A stretch of 64,000 nucleotides of DNA from Ceratodon purpureus (GCA_014871385.1 CM026423.1:11649952-11713951), one strand, 5' to 3'; shown: positions 21,979-35,728, numbered from the stretch's first letter. Translations and numbers: made by a program. The notes: generated by a model not told the origin, from the letters alone.

Positions 21979-22050
21979 AGGAGGCAAGCGGGTTTGAACC
22001 ACTGACCTATCGGACTGCAGCCGATTGCTCTACCACTGAGCTATGCCTCC
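21979..22050 (-). tRNA. tRNA-Cys (GCA), right array copy 9
   Basis: Standard copy. Confidence 0.93.
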
Positions 22051-22573
22051 GTACCGAGATCGAGCGGTGCCAAGAACTTTCGGAGCAGGACCCTTGATGA
22101 CACAAAAGTAAATTTTAAAAACAGTGACTTTCTTTGGATCACTATTCTTAATCCCGCACTCCAAAGAGAGTCATTGTTTTTTCTTTTGGTGAAATAAAGG
22201 GAAGTAGTGTCTATTGCACTGAACAATACAACTCGATTTGTCTCACTCCACTATACCGCATTGGGCTCCGTCAAAAAGACGAACTAAGTTGCGGGTATCC
22301 TTCCAAGCTCCGCTATAGCTTCAAGGTGGAAGTAGCTACGGCAAAGAGTTTATTGTTGGTTGGATTCGGATGGTCTTAGCGCGTTTCATTGGATTTGGTG
22401 AAGAAGATACAAGCGGCGAGTTCCAGATTTGGACGTAACTTTGTCGGTTTGAAAATTTGGGTAATTCAGGAGATACGGGTTCCACATAATTTATTTGAAG
22501 TCCATAAAAGTTCTTGATATTAAACTGATGGTCATATTGATTTCGTTAAAAAATGATTTTCTCAAAAAGCAAA

Positions 22574-22645
22574 AGGAGGCAAGCGGGTTTGAACCACTGA
22601 CCTATCGGACTGCAGCCGATTGCTCTACCACTGAGCTATGCCTCC
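22574..22645 (-). tRNA. tRNA-Cys (GCA), right array copy 10
   Basis: Standard copy. Confidence 0.93.
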
Positions 22646-23168
22646 GTACCGAGATCGAGCGGTGCCAAGAACTTTCGGAGCAGGACCCTTGATGACACAA
22701 AAGTAAATTTTAAAAACAGTGACTTTCTTTGGATCACTATTCTTAATCCCGCACTCCAAAGAGAGTCATTGTTTTTTCTTTTGGTGAAATAAAGGGAAGT
22801 AGTGTCTATTGCACTGAACAATACAACTCGATTTGTCTCACTCCACTATACCGCATTGGGCTCCGTCAAAAAGACGAACTAAGTTGCGGGTATCCTTCCA
22901 AGCTCCGCTATAGCTTCAAGGTGGAAGTAGCTACGGCAAAGAGTTTATTGTTGGTTGGATTCGGATGGTCTTAGCGCGTTTCATTGGATTTGGTGAAGAA
23001 GATACAAGCGGCGAGTTCCAGATTTGGACGTAACTTTGTCGGTTTGAAAATTTGGGTAATTCAGGAGATACGGGTTCCACATAATTTATTTGAAGTCCAT
23101 AAAAGTTCTTGATATTAAACTGATGGTCATATTGATTTCGTTAAAAAATGATTTTCTCAAAAAGCAAA

Positions 23169-23240
23169 AGGAGGCAAGCGGGTTTGAACCACTGACCTAT
23201 CGGACTGCAGCCGATTGCTCTACCACTGAGCTATGCCTCC
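23169..23240 (-). tRNA. tRNA-Cys (GCA), right array copy 11
   Basis: Standard copy. Confidence 0.93.
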
Positions 23241-23763
23241 GTACCGAGATCGAGCGGTGCCAAGAACTTTCGGAGCAGGACCCTTGATGACACAAAAGTA
23301 AATTTTAAAAACAGTGACTTTCTTTGGATCACTATTCTTAATCCCGCACTCCAAAGAGAGTCATTGTTTTTTCTTTTGGTGAAATAAAGGGAAGTAGTGT
23401 CTATTGCACTGAACAATACAACTCGATTTGTCTCACTCCACTATACCGCATTGGGCTCCGTCAAAAAGACGAACTAAGTTGCGGGTATCCTTCCAAGCTC
23501 CGCTATAGCTTCAAGGTGGAAGTAGCTACGGCAAAGAGTTTATTGTTGGTTGGATTCGGATGGTCTTAGCGCGTTTCATTGGATTTGGTGAAGAAGATAC
23601 AAGCGGCGAGTTCCAGATTTGGACGTAACTTTGTCGGTTTGAAAATTTGGGTAATTCAGGAGATACGGGTTCCACATAATTTATTTGAAGTCCATAAAAG
23701 TTCTTGATATTAAACTGATGGTCATATTGATTTCGTTAAAAAATGATTTTCTCAAAAAGCAAA

Positions 23764-23835
23764 AGGAGGCAAGCGGGTTTGAACCACTGACCTATCGGAC
23801 TGCAGCCGATTGCTCTACCACTGAGCTATGCCTCC
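23764..23835 (-). tRNA. tRNA-Cys (GCA), right array copy 12
   Basis: Standard copy. Confidence 0.93.
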
Positions 23836-24358
23836 GTACCGAGATCGAGCGGTGCCAAGAACTTTCGGAGCAGGACCCTTGATGACACAAAAGTAAATTT
23901 TAAAAACAGTGACTTTCTTTGGATCACTATTCTTAATCCCGCACTCCAAAGAGAGTCATTGTTTTTTCTTTTGGTGAAATAAAGGGAAGTAGTGTCTATT
24001 GCACTGAACAATACAACTCGATTTGTCTCACTCCACTATACCGCATTGGGCTCCGTCAAAAAGACGAACTAAGTTGCGGGTATCCTTCCAAGCTCCGCTA
24101 TAGCTTCAAGGTGGAAGTAGCTACGGCAAAGAGTTTATTGTTGGTTGGATTCGGATGGTCTTAGCGCGTTTCATTGGATTTGGTGAAGAAGATACAAGCG
24201 GCGAGTTCCAGATTTGGACGTAACTTTGTCGGTTTGAAAATTTGGGTAATTCAGGAGATACGGGTTCCACATAATTTATTTGAAGTCCATAAAAGTTCTT
24301 GATATTAAACTGATGGTCATATTGATTTCGTTAAAAAATGATTTTCTCAAAAAGCAAA

Positions 24359-24430
24359 AGGAGGCAAGCGGGTTTGAACCACTGACCTATCGGACTGCAG
24401 CCGATTGCTCTACCACTGAGCTATGCCTCC
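24359..24430 (-). tRNA. tRNA-Cys (GCA), right array copy 13
   Basis: Standard copy. Confidence 0.93.
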
Positions 24431-24953
24431 GTACCGAGATCGAGCGGTGCCAAGAACTTTCGGAGCAGGACCCTTGATGACACAAAAGTAAATTTTAAAA
24501 ACAGTGACTTTCTTTGGATCACTATTCTTAATCCCGCACTCCAAAGAGAGTCATTGTTTTTTCTTTTGGTGAAATAAAGGGAAGTAGTGTCTATTGCACT
24601 GAACAATACAACTCGATTTGTCTCACTCCACTATACCGCATTGGGCTCCGTCAAAAAGACGAACTAAGTTGCGGGTATCCTTCCAAGCTCCGCTATAGCT
24701 TCAAGGTGGAAGTAGCTACGGCAAAGAGTTTATTGTTGGTTGGATTCGGATGGTCTTAGCGCGTTTCATTGGATTTGGTGAAGAAGATACAAGCGGCGAG
24801 TTCCAGATTTGGACGTAACTTTGTCGGTTTGAAAATTTGGGTAATTCAGGAGATACGGGTTCCACATAATTTATTTGAAGTCCATAAAAGTTCTTGATAT
24901 TAAACTGATGGTCATATTGATTTCGTTAAAAAATGATTTTCTCAAAAAGCAAA

Positions 24954-25025
24954 AGGAGGCAAGCGGGTTTGAACCACTGACCTATCGGACTGCAGCCGAT
25001 TGCTCTACCACTGAGCTATGCCTCC
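24954..25025 (-). tRNA. tRNA-Cys (GCA), right array copy 14
   Basis: Standard copy. Confidence 0.93.
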
Positions 25026-25548
25026 GTACCGAGATCGAGCGGTGCCAAGAACTTTCGGAGCAGGACCCTTGATGACACAAAAGTAAATTTTAAAAACAGT
25101 GACTTTCTTTGGATCACTATTCTTAATCCCGCACTCCAAAGAGAGTCATTGTTTTTTCTTTTGGTGAAATAAAGGGAAGTAGTGTCTATTGCACTGAACA
25201 ATACAACTCGATTTGTCTCACTCCACTATACCGCATTGGGCTCCGTCAAAAAGACGAACTAAGTTGCGGGTATCCTTCCAAGCTCCGCTATAGCTTCAAG
25301 GTGGAAGTAGCTACGGCAAAGAGTTTATTGTTGGTTGGATTCGGATGGTCTTAGCGCGTTTCATTGGATTTGGTGAAGAAGATACAAGCGGCGAGTTCCA
25401 GATTTGGACGTAACTTTGTCGGTTTGAAAATTTGGGTAATTCAGGAGATACGGGTTCCACATAATTTATTTGAAGTCCATAAAAGTTCTTGATATTAAAC
25501 TGATGGTCATATTGATTTCGTTAAAAAATGATTTTCTCAAAAAGCAAA

Positions 25549-25620
25549 AGGAGGCAAGCGGGTTTGAACCACTGACCTATCGGACTGCAGCCGATTGCTC
25601 TACCACTGAGCTATGCCTCC
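25549..25620 (-). tRNA. tRNA-Cys (GCA), right array copy 15
   Basis: Standard copy. Confidence 0.93.
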
Positions 25621-26143
25621 GTACCGAGATCGAGCGGTGCCAAGAACTTTCGGAGCAGGACCCTTGATGACACAAAAGTAAATTTTAAAAACAGTGACTT
25701 TCTTTGGATCACTATTCTTAATCCCGCACTCCAAAGAGAGTCATTGTTTTTTCTTTTGGTGAAATAAAGGGAAGTAGTGTCTATTGCACTGAACAATACA
25801 ACTCGATTTGTCTCACTCCACTATACCGCATTGGGCTCCGTCAAAAAGACGAACTAAGTTGCGGGTATCCTTCCAAGCTCCGCTATAGCTTCAAGGTGGA
25901 AGTAGCTACGGCAAAGAGTTTATTGTTGGTTGGATTCGGATGGTCTTAGCGCGTTTCATTGGATTTGGTGAAGAAGATACAAGCGGCGAGTTCCAGATTT
26001 GGACGTAACTTTGTCGGTTTGAAAATTTGGGTAATTCAGGAGATACGGGTTCCACATAATTTATTTGAAGTCCATAAAAGTTCTTGATATTAAACTGATG
26101 GTCATATTGATTTCGTTAAAAAATGATTTTCTCAAAAAGCAAA

Positions 26144-26215
26144 AGGAGGCAAGCGGGTTTGAACCACTGACCTATCGGACTGCAGCCGATTGCTCTACCA
26201 CTGAGCTATGCCTCC
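26144..26215 (-). tRNA. tRNA-Cys (GCA), right array copy 16
   Basis: Standard copy. Confidence 0.93.
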
Positions 26216-26738
26216 GTACCGAGATCGAGCGGTGCCAAGAACTTTCGGAGCAGGACCCTTGATGACACAAAAGTAAATTTTAAAAACAGTGACTTTCTTT
26301 GGATCACTATTCTTAATCCCGCACTCCAAAGAGAGTCATTGTTTTTTCTTTTGGTGAAATAAAGGGAAGTAGTGTCTATTGCACTGAACAATACAACTCG
26401 ATTTGTCTCACTCCACTATACCGCATTGGGCTCCGTCAAAAAGACGAACTAAGTTGCGGGTATCCTTCCAAGCTCCGCTATAGCTTCAAGGTGGAAGTAG
26501 CTACGGCAAAGAGTTTATTGTTGGTTGGATTCGGATGGTCTTAGCGCGTTTCATTGGATTTGGTGAAGAAGATACAAGCGGCGAGTTCCAGATTTGGACG
26601 TAACTTTGTCGGTTTGAAAATTTGGGTAATTCAGGAGATACGGGTTCCACATAATTTATTTGAAGTCCATAAAAGTTCTTGATATTAAACTGATGGTCAT
26701 ATTGATTTCGTTAAAAAATGATTTTCTCAAAAAGCAAA

Positions 26739-26810
26739 AGGAGGCAAGCGGGTTTGAACCACTGACCTATCGGACTGCAGCCGATTGCTCTACCACTGAG
26801 CTATGCCTCC
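26739..26810 (-). tRNA. tRNA-Cys (GCA), right array copy 17
   Basis: Standard copy. Confidence 0.93.
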
Positions 26811-27333
26811 GTACCGAGATCGAGCGGTGCCAAGAACTTTCGGAGCAGGACCCTTGATGACACAAAAGTAAATTTTAAAAACAGTGACTTTCTTTGGATC
26901 ACTATTCTTAATCCCGCACTCCAAAGAGAGTCATTGTTTTTTCTTTTGGTGAAATAAAGGGAAGTAGTGTCTATTGCACTGAACAATACAACTCGATTTG
27001 TCTCACTCCACTATACCGCATTGGGCTCCGTCAAAAAGACGAACTAAGTTGCGGGTATCCTTCCAAGCTCCGCTATAGCTTCAAGGTGGAAGTAGCTACG
27101 GCAAAGAGTTTATTGTTGGTTGGATTCGGATGGTCTTAGCGCGTTTCATTGGATTTGGTGAAGAAGATACAAGCGGCGAGTTCCAGATTTGGACGTAACT
27201 TTGTCGGTTTGAAAATTTGGGTAATTCAGGAGATACGGGTTCCACATAATTTATTTGAAGTCCATAAAAGTTCTTGATATTAAACTGATGGTCATATTGA
27301 TTTCGTTAAAAAATGATTTTCTCAAAAAGCAAA

Positions 27334-27405
27334 AGGAGGCAAGCGGGTTTGAACCACTGACCTATCGGACTGCAGCCGATTGCTCTACCACTGAGCTATG
27401 CCTCC
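27334..27405 (-). tRNA. tRNA-Cys (GCA), right array copy 18
   Basis: Standard copy. Confidence 0.93.
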
Positions 27406-27928
27406 GTACCGAGATCGAGCGGTGCCAAGAACTTTCGGAGCAGGACCCTTGATGACACAAAAGTAAATTTTAAAAACAGTGACTTTCTTTGGATCACTAT
27501 TCTTAATCCCGCACTCCAAAGAGAGTCATTGTTTTTTCTTTTGGTGAAATAAAGGGAAGTAGTGTCTATTGCACTGAACAATACAACTCGATTTGTCTCA
27601 CTCCACTATACCGCATTGGGCTCCGTCAAAAAGACGAACTAAGTTGCGGGTATCCTTCCAAGCTCCGCTATAGCTTCAAGGTGGAAGTAGCTACGGCAAA
27701 GAGTTTATTGTTGGTTGGATTCGGATGGTCTTAGCGCGTTTCATTGGATTTGGTGAAGAAGATACAAGCGGCGAGTTCCAGATTTGGACGTAACTTTGTC
27801 GGTTTGAAAATTTGGGTAATTCAGGAGATACGGGTTCCACATAATTTATTTGAAGTCCATAAAAGTTCTTGATATTAAACTGATGGTCATATTGATTTCG
27901 TTAAAAAATGATTTTCTCAAAAAGCAAA

Positions 27929-28000
27929 AGGAGGCAAGCGGGTTTGAACCACTGACCTATCGGACTGCAGCCGATTGCTCTACCACTGAGCTATGCCTCC
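27929..28000 (-). tRNA. tRNA-Cys (GCA), right array copy 19
   Basis: Standard copy. Confidence 0.93.
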
Positions 28001-28523
28001 GTACCGAGATCGAGCGGTGCCAAGAACTTTCGGAGCAGGACCCTTGATGACACAAAAGTAAATTTTAAAAACAGTGACTTTCTTTGGATCACTATTCTTA
28101 ATCCCGCACTCCAAAGAGAGTCATTGTTTTTTCTTTTGGTGAAATAAAGGGAAGTAGTGTCTATTGCACTGAACAATACAACTCGATTTGTCTCACTCCA
28201 CTATACCGCATTGGGCTCCGTCAAAAAGACGAACTAAGTTGCGGGTATCCTTCCAAGCTCCGCTATAGCTTCAAGGTGGAAGTAGCTACGGCAAAGAGTT
28301 TATTGTTGGTTGGATTCGGATGGTCTTAGCGCGTTTCATTGGATTTGGTGAAGAAGATACAAGCGGCGAGTTCCAGATTTGGACGTAACTTTGTCGGTTT
28401 GAAAATTTGGGTAATTCAGGAGATACGGGTTCCACATAATTTATTTGAAGTCCATAAAAGTTCTTGATATTAAACTGATGGTCATATTGATTTCGTTAAA
28501 AAATGATTTTCTCAAAAAGCAAA

Positions 28524-28595
28524 AGGAGGCAAGCGGGTTTGAACCACTGACCTATCGGACTGCAGCCGATTGCTCTACCACTGAGCTATGCCTCC
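28524..28595 (-). tRNA. tRNA-Cys (GCA), right array copy 20
   Basis: Standard copy. Confidence 0.93.
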
Positions 28596-29118
28596 GTACC
28601 GAGATCGAGCGGTGCCAAGAACTTTCGGAGCAGGACCCTTGATGACACAAAAGTAAATTTTAAAAACAGTGACTTTCTTTGGATCACTATTCTTAATCCC
28701 GCACTCCAAAGAGAGTCATTGTTTTTTCTTTTGGTGAAATAAAGGGAAGTAGTGTCTATTGCACTGAACAATACAACTCGATTTGTCTCACTCCACTATA
28801 CCGCATTGGGCTCCGTCAAAAAGACGAACTAAGTTGCGGGTATCCTTCCAAGCTCCGCTATAGCTTCAAGGTGGAAGTAGCTACGGCAAAGAGTTTATTG
28901 TTGGTTGGATTCGGATGGTCTTAGCGCGTTTCATTGGATTTGGTGAAGAAGATACAAGCGGCGAGTTCCAGATTTGGACGTAACTTTGTCGGTTTGAAAA
29001 TTTGGGTAATTCAGGAGATACGGGTTCCACATAATTTATTTGAAGTCCATAAAAGTTCTTGATATTAAACTGATGGTCATATTGATTTCGTTAAAAAATG
29101 ATTTTCTCAAAAAGCAAA

Positions 29119-29190
29119 AGGAGGCAAGCGGGTTTGAACCACTGACCTATCGGACTGCAGCCGATTGCTCTACCACTGAGCTATGCCTCC
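29119..29190 (-). tRNA. tRNA-Cys (GCA), right array copy 21
   Basis: Standard copy. Confidence 0.93.
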
Positions 29191-29713
29191 GTACCGAGAT
29201 CGAGCGGTGCCAAGAACTTTCGGAGCAGGACCCTTGATGACACAAAAGTAAATTTTAAAAACAGTGACTTTCTTTGGATCACTATTCTTAATCCCGCACT
29301 CCAAAGAGAGTCATTGTTTTTTCTTTTGGTGAAATAAAGGGAAGTAGTGTCTATTGCACTGAACAATACAACTCGATTTGTCTCACTCCACTATACCGCA
29401 TTGGGCTCCGTCAAAAAGACGAACTAAGTTGCGGGTATCCTTCCAAGCTCCGCTATAGCTTCAAGGTGGAAGTAGCTACGGCAAAGAGTTTATTGTTGGT
29501 TGGATTCGGATGGTCTTAGCGCGTTTCATTGGATTTGGTGAAGAAGATACAAGCGGCGAGTTCCAGATTTGGACGTAACTTTGTCGGTTTGAAAATTTGG
29601 GTAATTCAGGAGATACGGGTTCCACATAATTTATTTGAAGTCCATAAAAGTTCTTGATATTAAACTGATGGTCATATTGATTTCGTTAAAAAATGATTTT
29701 CTCAAAAAGCAAA

Positions 29714-29785
29714 AGGAGGCAAGCGGGTTTGAACCACTGACCTATCGGACTGCAGCCGATTGCTCTACCACTGAGCTATGCCTCC
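29714..29785 (-). tRNA. tRNA-Cys (GCA), right array copy 22
   Basis: Standard copy; the spacer that follows (30010) has lost one A. Confidence 0.93.
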
Positions 29786-30307
29786 GTACCGAGATCGAGC
29801 GGTGCCAAGAACTTTCGGAGCAGGACCCTTGATGACACAAAAGTAAATTTTAAAAACAGTGACTTTCTTTGGATCACTATTCTTAATCCCGCACTCCAAA
29901 GAGAGTCATTGTTTTTTCTTTTGGTGAAATAAAGGGAAGTAGTGTCTATTGCACTGAACAATACAACTCGATTTGTCTCACTCCACTATACCGCATTGGG
30001 CTCCGTCAAAAGACGAACTAAGTTGCGGGTATCCTTCCAAGCTCCGCTATAGCTTCAAGGTGGAAGTAGCTACGGCAAAGAGTTTATTGTTGGTTGGATT
30101 CGGATGGTCTTAGCGCGTTTCATTGGATTTGGTGAAGAAGATACAAGCGGCGAGTTCCAGATTTGGACGTAACTTTGTCGGTTTGAAAATTTGGGTAATT
30201 CAGGAGATACGGGTTCCACATAATTTATTTGAAGTCCATAAAAGTTCTTGATATTAAACTGATGGTCATATTGATTTCGTTAAAAAATGATTTTCTCAAA
30301 AAGCAAA

Positions 30308-30379
30308 AGGAGGCAAGCGGGTTTGAACCACTGACCTATCGGACTGCAGCCGATTGCTCTACCACTGAGCTATGCCTCC
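30308..30379 (-). tRNA. tRNA-Cys (GCA), right array copy 23
   Basis: tRNA intact; spacer changes at 30448 (lost A) and 30668 (G to A) lie on its 5' side. Confidence 0.92.
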
Positions 30380-30892
30380 GTACCGAGATCGAGCGGTGCC
30401 AAGAACTTTCGGAGCAGGACCCTTGATGACACAAAAGTAAATTTTAAAACAGTGACTTTCTTTGGATCACTATTCTTAATCCCGCACTCCAAAGAGAGTC
30501 ATTGTTTTTTCTTTTGGTGAAATAAAGGGAAGTAGTGTCTATTGCACTGAACAATACAACTCGATTTGTCTCACTCCACTATACCGCATTGGGCTCCGTC
30601 AAAAAGACGAACTAAGTTGCGGGTATCCTTCCAAGCTCCGCTATAGCTTCAAGGTGGAAGTAGCTACAGCAAAGAGTTTATTGTTGGTTGGATTCGGATG
30701 GTCTTAGCGCGTTTCATTGGATTTGGTGAAGAAGATACAAGCGGCGAGTTCCAGATTTGGACGTAACTTTGTCGGTTTGAAAATTCAGGAGATACGGGTT
30801 CCACATAATTTATTTGAAGTCCATAAAAGTTCTTGATATTAAACTGATGGTCATATTGATTTCGTTAAAAAATGATTTTCTCAAAAAGCAAA

Positions 30893-30964
30893 AGGAGGCA
30901 AGCGGGTTTGAACCACTGACCTATCGGACTGCAGCCGATTGCTCTACCACTGAGCTATGCCTCC
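30893..30964 (-). tRNA. tRNA-Cys (GCA), right array copy 24
   Basis: tRNA intact. The 3' flank has a 9-bp deletion near 30785 and the 5' flank an extra G near 30981, 17 bp before the gene. Confidence 0.92.
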
Positions 30965-31488
30965 GTACCGAGATCGAGCGGGTGCCAAGAACTTTCGGAG
31001 CAGGACCCTTGATGACACAAAAGTAAATTTTAAAAACAGTGACTTTCTTTGGATCACTATTCTTAATCCCGCACTCCAAAGAGAGTCATTGTTTTTTCTT
31101 TTGGTGAAATAAAGGGAAGTAGTGTCTATTGCACTGAACAATACAACTCGATTTGTCTCACTCCACTATACCGCATTGGGCTCCGTCAAAAAGACGAACT
31201 AAGTTGCGGGTATCCTTCCAAGCTCCGCTATAGCTTCAAGGTGGAAGTAGCTACGGCAAAGAGTTTATTGTTGGTTGGATTCGGATGGTCTTAGCGCGTT
31301 TCATTGGATTTGGTGAAGAAGATACAAGCGGCGAGTTCCAGATTTGGACGTAACTTTGTCGGTTTGAAAATTTGGGTAATTCAGGAGATACGGGTTCCAC
31401 ATAATTTATTTGAAGTCCATAAAAGTTCTTGATATTAAACTGATGGTCATATTGATTTCGTTAAAAAATGATTTTCTCAAAAAGCAAA

Positions 31489-31560
31489 AGGAGGCAAGCG
31501 GGTTTGAACCACTGACCTATCGGACTGCAGCCGATTGCTCTACCACTGAGCTATGCCTCC
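31489..31560 (-). tRNA. tRNA-Cys (GCA), right array copy 25
   Basis: tRNA intact; 5' flank has C to T at 31596. Confidence 0.92.
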
Positions 31561-32083
31561 GTACCGAGATCGAGCGGTGCCAAGAACTTTCGGAGTAGGA
31601 CCCTTGATGACACAAAAGTAAATTTTAAAAACAGTGACTTTCTTTGGATCACTATTCTTAATCCCGCACTCCAAAGAGAGTCATTGTTTTTTCTTTTGGT
31701 GAAATAAAGGGAAGTAGTGTCTATTGCACTGAACAATACAACTCGATTTGTCTCACTCCACTATACCGCATTGGGCTCCGTCAAAAAGACGAACTAAGTT
31801 GCGGGTATCCTTCCAAGCTCCGCTATAGCTTCAAGGTGGAAGTAGCTACAGCAAAGAGTTTATTGTTGGTTGGATTCGGATGGTCTTAGCGCGTTTCATT
31901 GGATTTGGTGAAGAAGATACAAGCGGCGAGTTCCAGATTTGGACGTAACTTTGTCGGTTTGAAAATTTGGGTAATTCAGGAGATACGGGTTCCACATAAT
32001 TTATTTGAAGTCCATAAAAGTTCTTGATATTAAACTGATGGTCATATTGATTTCGTTAAAAAATGATTTTCTCAAAAAGCAAA

Positions 32084-32155
32084 AGGAGGCAAGCGGGTTT
32101 GAACCACTGACCTATCGGACTGCAGCCGATTGCTCTACCACTGAGCTATGCCTCC
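32084..32155 (-). tRNA. tRNA-Cys (GCA), right array copy 26
   Basis: tRNA intact; spacer shows the G-to-A variant near 31849 that also appears near 30668 and 33648. Confidence 0.92.
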
Positions 32156-32678
32156 GTACCGAGATCGAGCGGTGCCAAGAACTTTCGGAGCAGGACCCTT
32201 GATGACACAAAAGTAAATTTTAAAAACAGTGACTTTCTTTGGATCACTATTCTTAATCCCGCACTCCAAAGAGAGTCATTGTTTTTTCTTTTGGTGAAAT
32301 AAAGGGAAGTAGTGTCTATTGCACTGAACAATACAACTCGATTTGTCTCACTCCACTATACCGCATTGGGCTCCGTCAAAAAGACGAACTAAGTTGCGGG
32401 TATCCTTCCAAGCTCCGCTATAGCTTCAAGGTGGAAGTAGCTACGGCAAAGAGTTTATTGTTGGTTGGATTCGGATGGTCTTAGCGCGTTTCATTGGATT
32501 TGGTGAAGAAGATACAAGCGGCGAGTTCCAGATTTGGACGTAACTTTGTCGGTTTGAAAATTTGGGTAATTCAGGAGATACGGGTTCCACATAATTTATT
32601 TGAAGTCCATAAAAGTTCTTGATATTAAACTGATGGTCATATTGATTTCGTTAAAAAATGATTTTCTCAAAAAGCAAA

Positions 32679-32750
32679 AGGAGGCAAGCGGGTTTGAACC
32701 ACTGACCTATCGGACTGCAGCCGATTGCTCTACCACTGAGCTATGCCTCC
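32679..32750 (-). tRNA. tRNA-Cys (GCA), right array copy 27
   Basis: Standard tRNA. Confidence 0.92.
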
Positions 32751-33276
32751 GTACCGAGATCGAGCGGTGCCAAGAACTTTCGGAGCAGGACCCTTGATGA
32801 CACAAAAGTAAATTTTAAAAACAGTGACTTTCTTTGGATCACTATTCTTAATCCCGCACTCCAAAGAGAGTCATTGTTTTTTCTTTTGGTGAAATAAAGG
32901 GAAGTAGTGTCTATTGCACTGAACAATACAACTCGATTTGTCTCACTCCACTATACCGCATTGGGCTCCGTCAAAAAGACGAACTAAGTTGCGGGTATCC
33001 TTCCAAGCTCCGCTATAGCTTCAAGGTGGAAGTAGTAGCTACGGCAAAGAGTTTATTGTTGGTTGGATTCGGATGGTCTTAGCGCGTTTCATTGGATTTG
33101 GTGAAGAAGATACAAGCGGCGAGTTCCAGATTTGGACGTAACTTTGTCGGTTTGAAAATTTGGGTAATTCAGGAGATACGGGTTCCACATAATTTATTTG
33201 AAGTCCATAAAAGTTCTTGATATTAAACTGATGGTCATATTGATTTCGTTAAAAAATGATTTTCTCAAAAAGCAAA

Positions 33277-33348
33277 AGGAGGCAAGCGGGTTTGAACCAC
33301 TGACCTATCGGACTGCAGCCGATTGCTCTACCACTGAGCTATGCCTCC
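33277..33348 (-). tRNA. tRNA-Cys (GCA), right array copy 28
   Basis: Standard tRNA; a duplicated TAG near 33035 lengthens this unit to 598 bp. Confidence 0.92.
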
Positions 33349-33871
33349 GTACCGAGATCGAGCGGTGCCAAGAACTTTCGGAGCAGGACCCTTGATGACA
33401 CAAAAGTAAATTTTAAAAACAGTGACTTTCTTTGGATCACTATTCTTAATCCCGCACTCCAAAGAGAGTCATTGTTTTTTCTTTTGGTGAAATAAAGGGA
33501 AGTAGTGTCTATTGCACTGAACAATACAACTCGATTTGTCTCACTCCACTATACCGCATTGGGCTCCGTCAAAAAGACGAACTAAGTTGCGGGTATCCTT
33601 CCAAGCTCCGCTATAGCTTCAAGGTGGAAGTAGCTACAGCAAAGAGTTTATTGTTGGTTGGATTCGGATGGTCTTAGCGCGTTTCATTGGATTTGGTGAA
33701 GAAGATACAAGCGGCGAGTTCCAGATTTGGACGTAACTTTGTCGGTTTGAAAATTTGGGTAATTCAGGAGATACGGGTTCCACATAATTTATTTGAAGTC
33801 CATAAAAGTTCTTGATATTAAACTGATGGTCATATTGATTTCGTTAAAAAATGATTTTCTCAAAAAGCAAA

Positions 33872-33943
33872 AGGAGGCAAGCGGGTTTGAACCACTGACC
33901 TATCGGACTGCAGCCGATTGCTCTACCACTGAGCTATGCCTCC
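33872..33943 (-). tRNA. tRNA-Cys (GCA), right array copy 29
   Basis: Standard tRNA. Confidence 0.92.
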
Positions 33944-34466
33944 GTACCGAGATCGAGCGGTGCCAAGAACTTTCGGAGCAGGACCCTTGATGACACAAAA
34001 GTAAATTTTAAAAACAGTGACTTTCTTTGGATCACTATTCTTAATCCCGCACTCCAAAGAGAGTCATTGTTTTTTCTTTTGGTGAAATAAAGGGAAGTAG
34101 TGTCTATTGCACTGAACAATACAACTCGATTTGTCTCACTCCACTATACCGCATTGGGCTCCGTCAAAAAGACGAACTAAGTTGCGGGTATCCTTCCAAG
34201 CTCCGCTATAGCTTCAAGGTGGAAGTAGCTACGGCAAAGAGTTTATTGTTGGTTGGATTCGGATGGTCTTAGCGCGTTTCATTGGATTTGGTGAAGAAGA
34301 TACAAGCGGCGAGTTCCAGATTTGGACGTAACTTTGTCGGTTTGAAAATTTGGGTAATTCAGGAGATACGGGTTCCACATAATTTATTTGAAGTCCATAA
34401 AAGTTCTTGATATTAAACTGATGGTCATATTGATTTCGTTAAAAAATGATTTTCTCAAAAAGCAAA

Positions 34467-34538
34467 AGGAGGCAAGCGGGTTTGAACCACTAACCTATCG
34501 GACTGCAGCCGATTGCTCTACCACTGAGCTATGCCTCC
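34467..34538 (-). tRNA. tRNA-Cys (GCA), right array copy 30, variable-loop variant
   Basis: Variable loop AGGTT instead of AGGTC, a C-to-T change at about position 48. Stems are untouched. Confidence 0.9.
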
Positions 34539-35061
34539 GTACCGAGATCGAGCGGTGCCAAGAACTTTCGGAGCAGGACCCTTGATGACACAAAAGTAAA
34601 TTTTAAAAACAGTGACTTTCTTTGGATCACTATTCTTAATCCCGCACTCCAAAGAGAGTCATTGTTTTTTCTTTTGGTGAAATAAAGGGAAGTAGTGTCT
34701 ATTGCACTGAACAATACAACTCGATTTGTCTCACTCCACTATACCGCATTGGGCTCCGTCAAAAAGACGAACTAAGTTGCGGGTATCCTTCCAAGCTCCG
34801 CTATAGCTTCAAGGTGGAAGTAGCTACGGCAAAGAGTTTATTGTTGGTTGGATTCGGATGGTCTTAGCGCGTTTCATTGGATTTGGTGAAGAAGATACAA
34901 GCGGCGAGTTCCAGATTTGGACGTAACTTTGTCGGTTTGAAAATTTGGGTAATTCAGGAGATACGGGTTCCACATAATTTATTTGAAGTCCATAAAAGTT
35001 CTTGATATTAAACTGATGGTCATATTGATTTCGTTAAAAAATGATTTTCTCAAAAAGCAAA

Positions 35062-35133
35062 AGGAGGCAAGCGGGTTTGAACCACTAACCTATCGGACTG
35101 CAGCCGATTGCTCTACCACTGAGCTATGCCTCC
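35062..35133 (-). tRNA. tRNA-Cys (GCA), right array copy 31, variable-loop variant
   Basis: Shares the AGGTT variable loop with the neighbour at 34467. Confidence 0.9.
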
Positions 35134-35656
35134 GTACCGAGATCGAGCGGTGCCAAGAACTTTCGGAGCAGGACCCTTGATGACACAAAAGTAAATTTTA
35201 AAAACAGTGACTTTCTTTGGATCACTATTCTTAATCCCGCACTCCAAAGAGAGTCATTGTTTTTTCTTTTGGTGAAATAAAGGGAAGTAGTGTCTATTGC
35301 ACTGAACAATACAACTCGATTTGTCTCACTCCACTATACCGCATTGGGCTCCGTCAAAAAGACGAACTAAGTTGCGGGTATCCTTCCAAGCTCCGCTATA
35401 GCTTCAAGGTGGAAGTAGCTACGGCAAAGAGTTTATTGTTGGTTGGATTCGGATGGTCTTAGCGCGTTTCATTGGATTTGGTGAAGAAGATACAAGCGGC
35501 GAGTTCCAGATTTGGACGTAACTTTGTCGGTTTGAAAATTTGGGTAATTCAGGAGATACGGGTTCCACATAATTTATTTGAAGTCCATAAAAGTTCTTGA
35601 TATTAAACTGATGGTCATATTGATTTCGTTAAAAAATGATTTTCTCAAAAAGCAAA

Positions 35657-35728
35657 AGGAGGCAAGCGGGTTTGAACCACTGACCTATCGGACTGCAGCC
35701 GATTGCTCTACCACTGAGCTATGCCTCC
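35657..35728 (-). tRNA. tRNA-Cys (GCA), last copy of the array
   Basis: tRNA standard; 5' flank is the most changed in the array (35729-35745), and repeat homology stops at about 35776, 48 bp upstream of the gene. Confidence 0.92.
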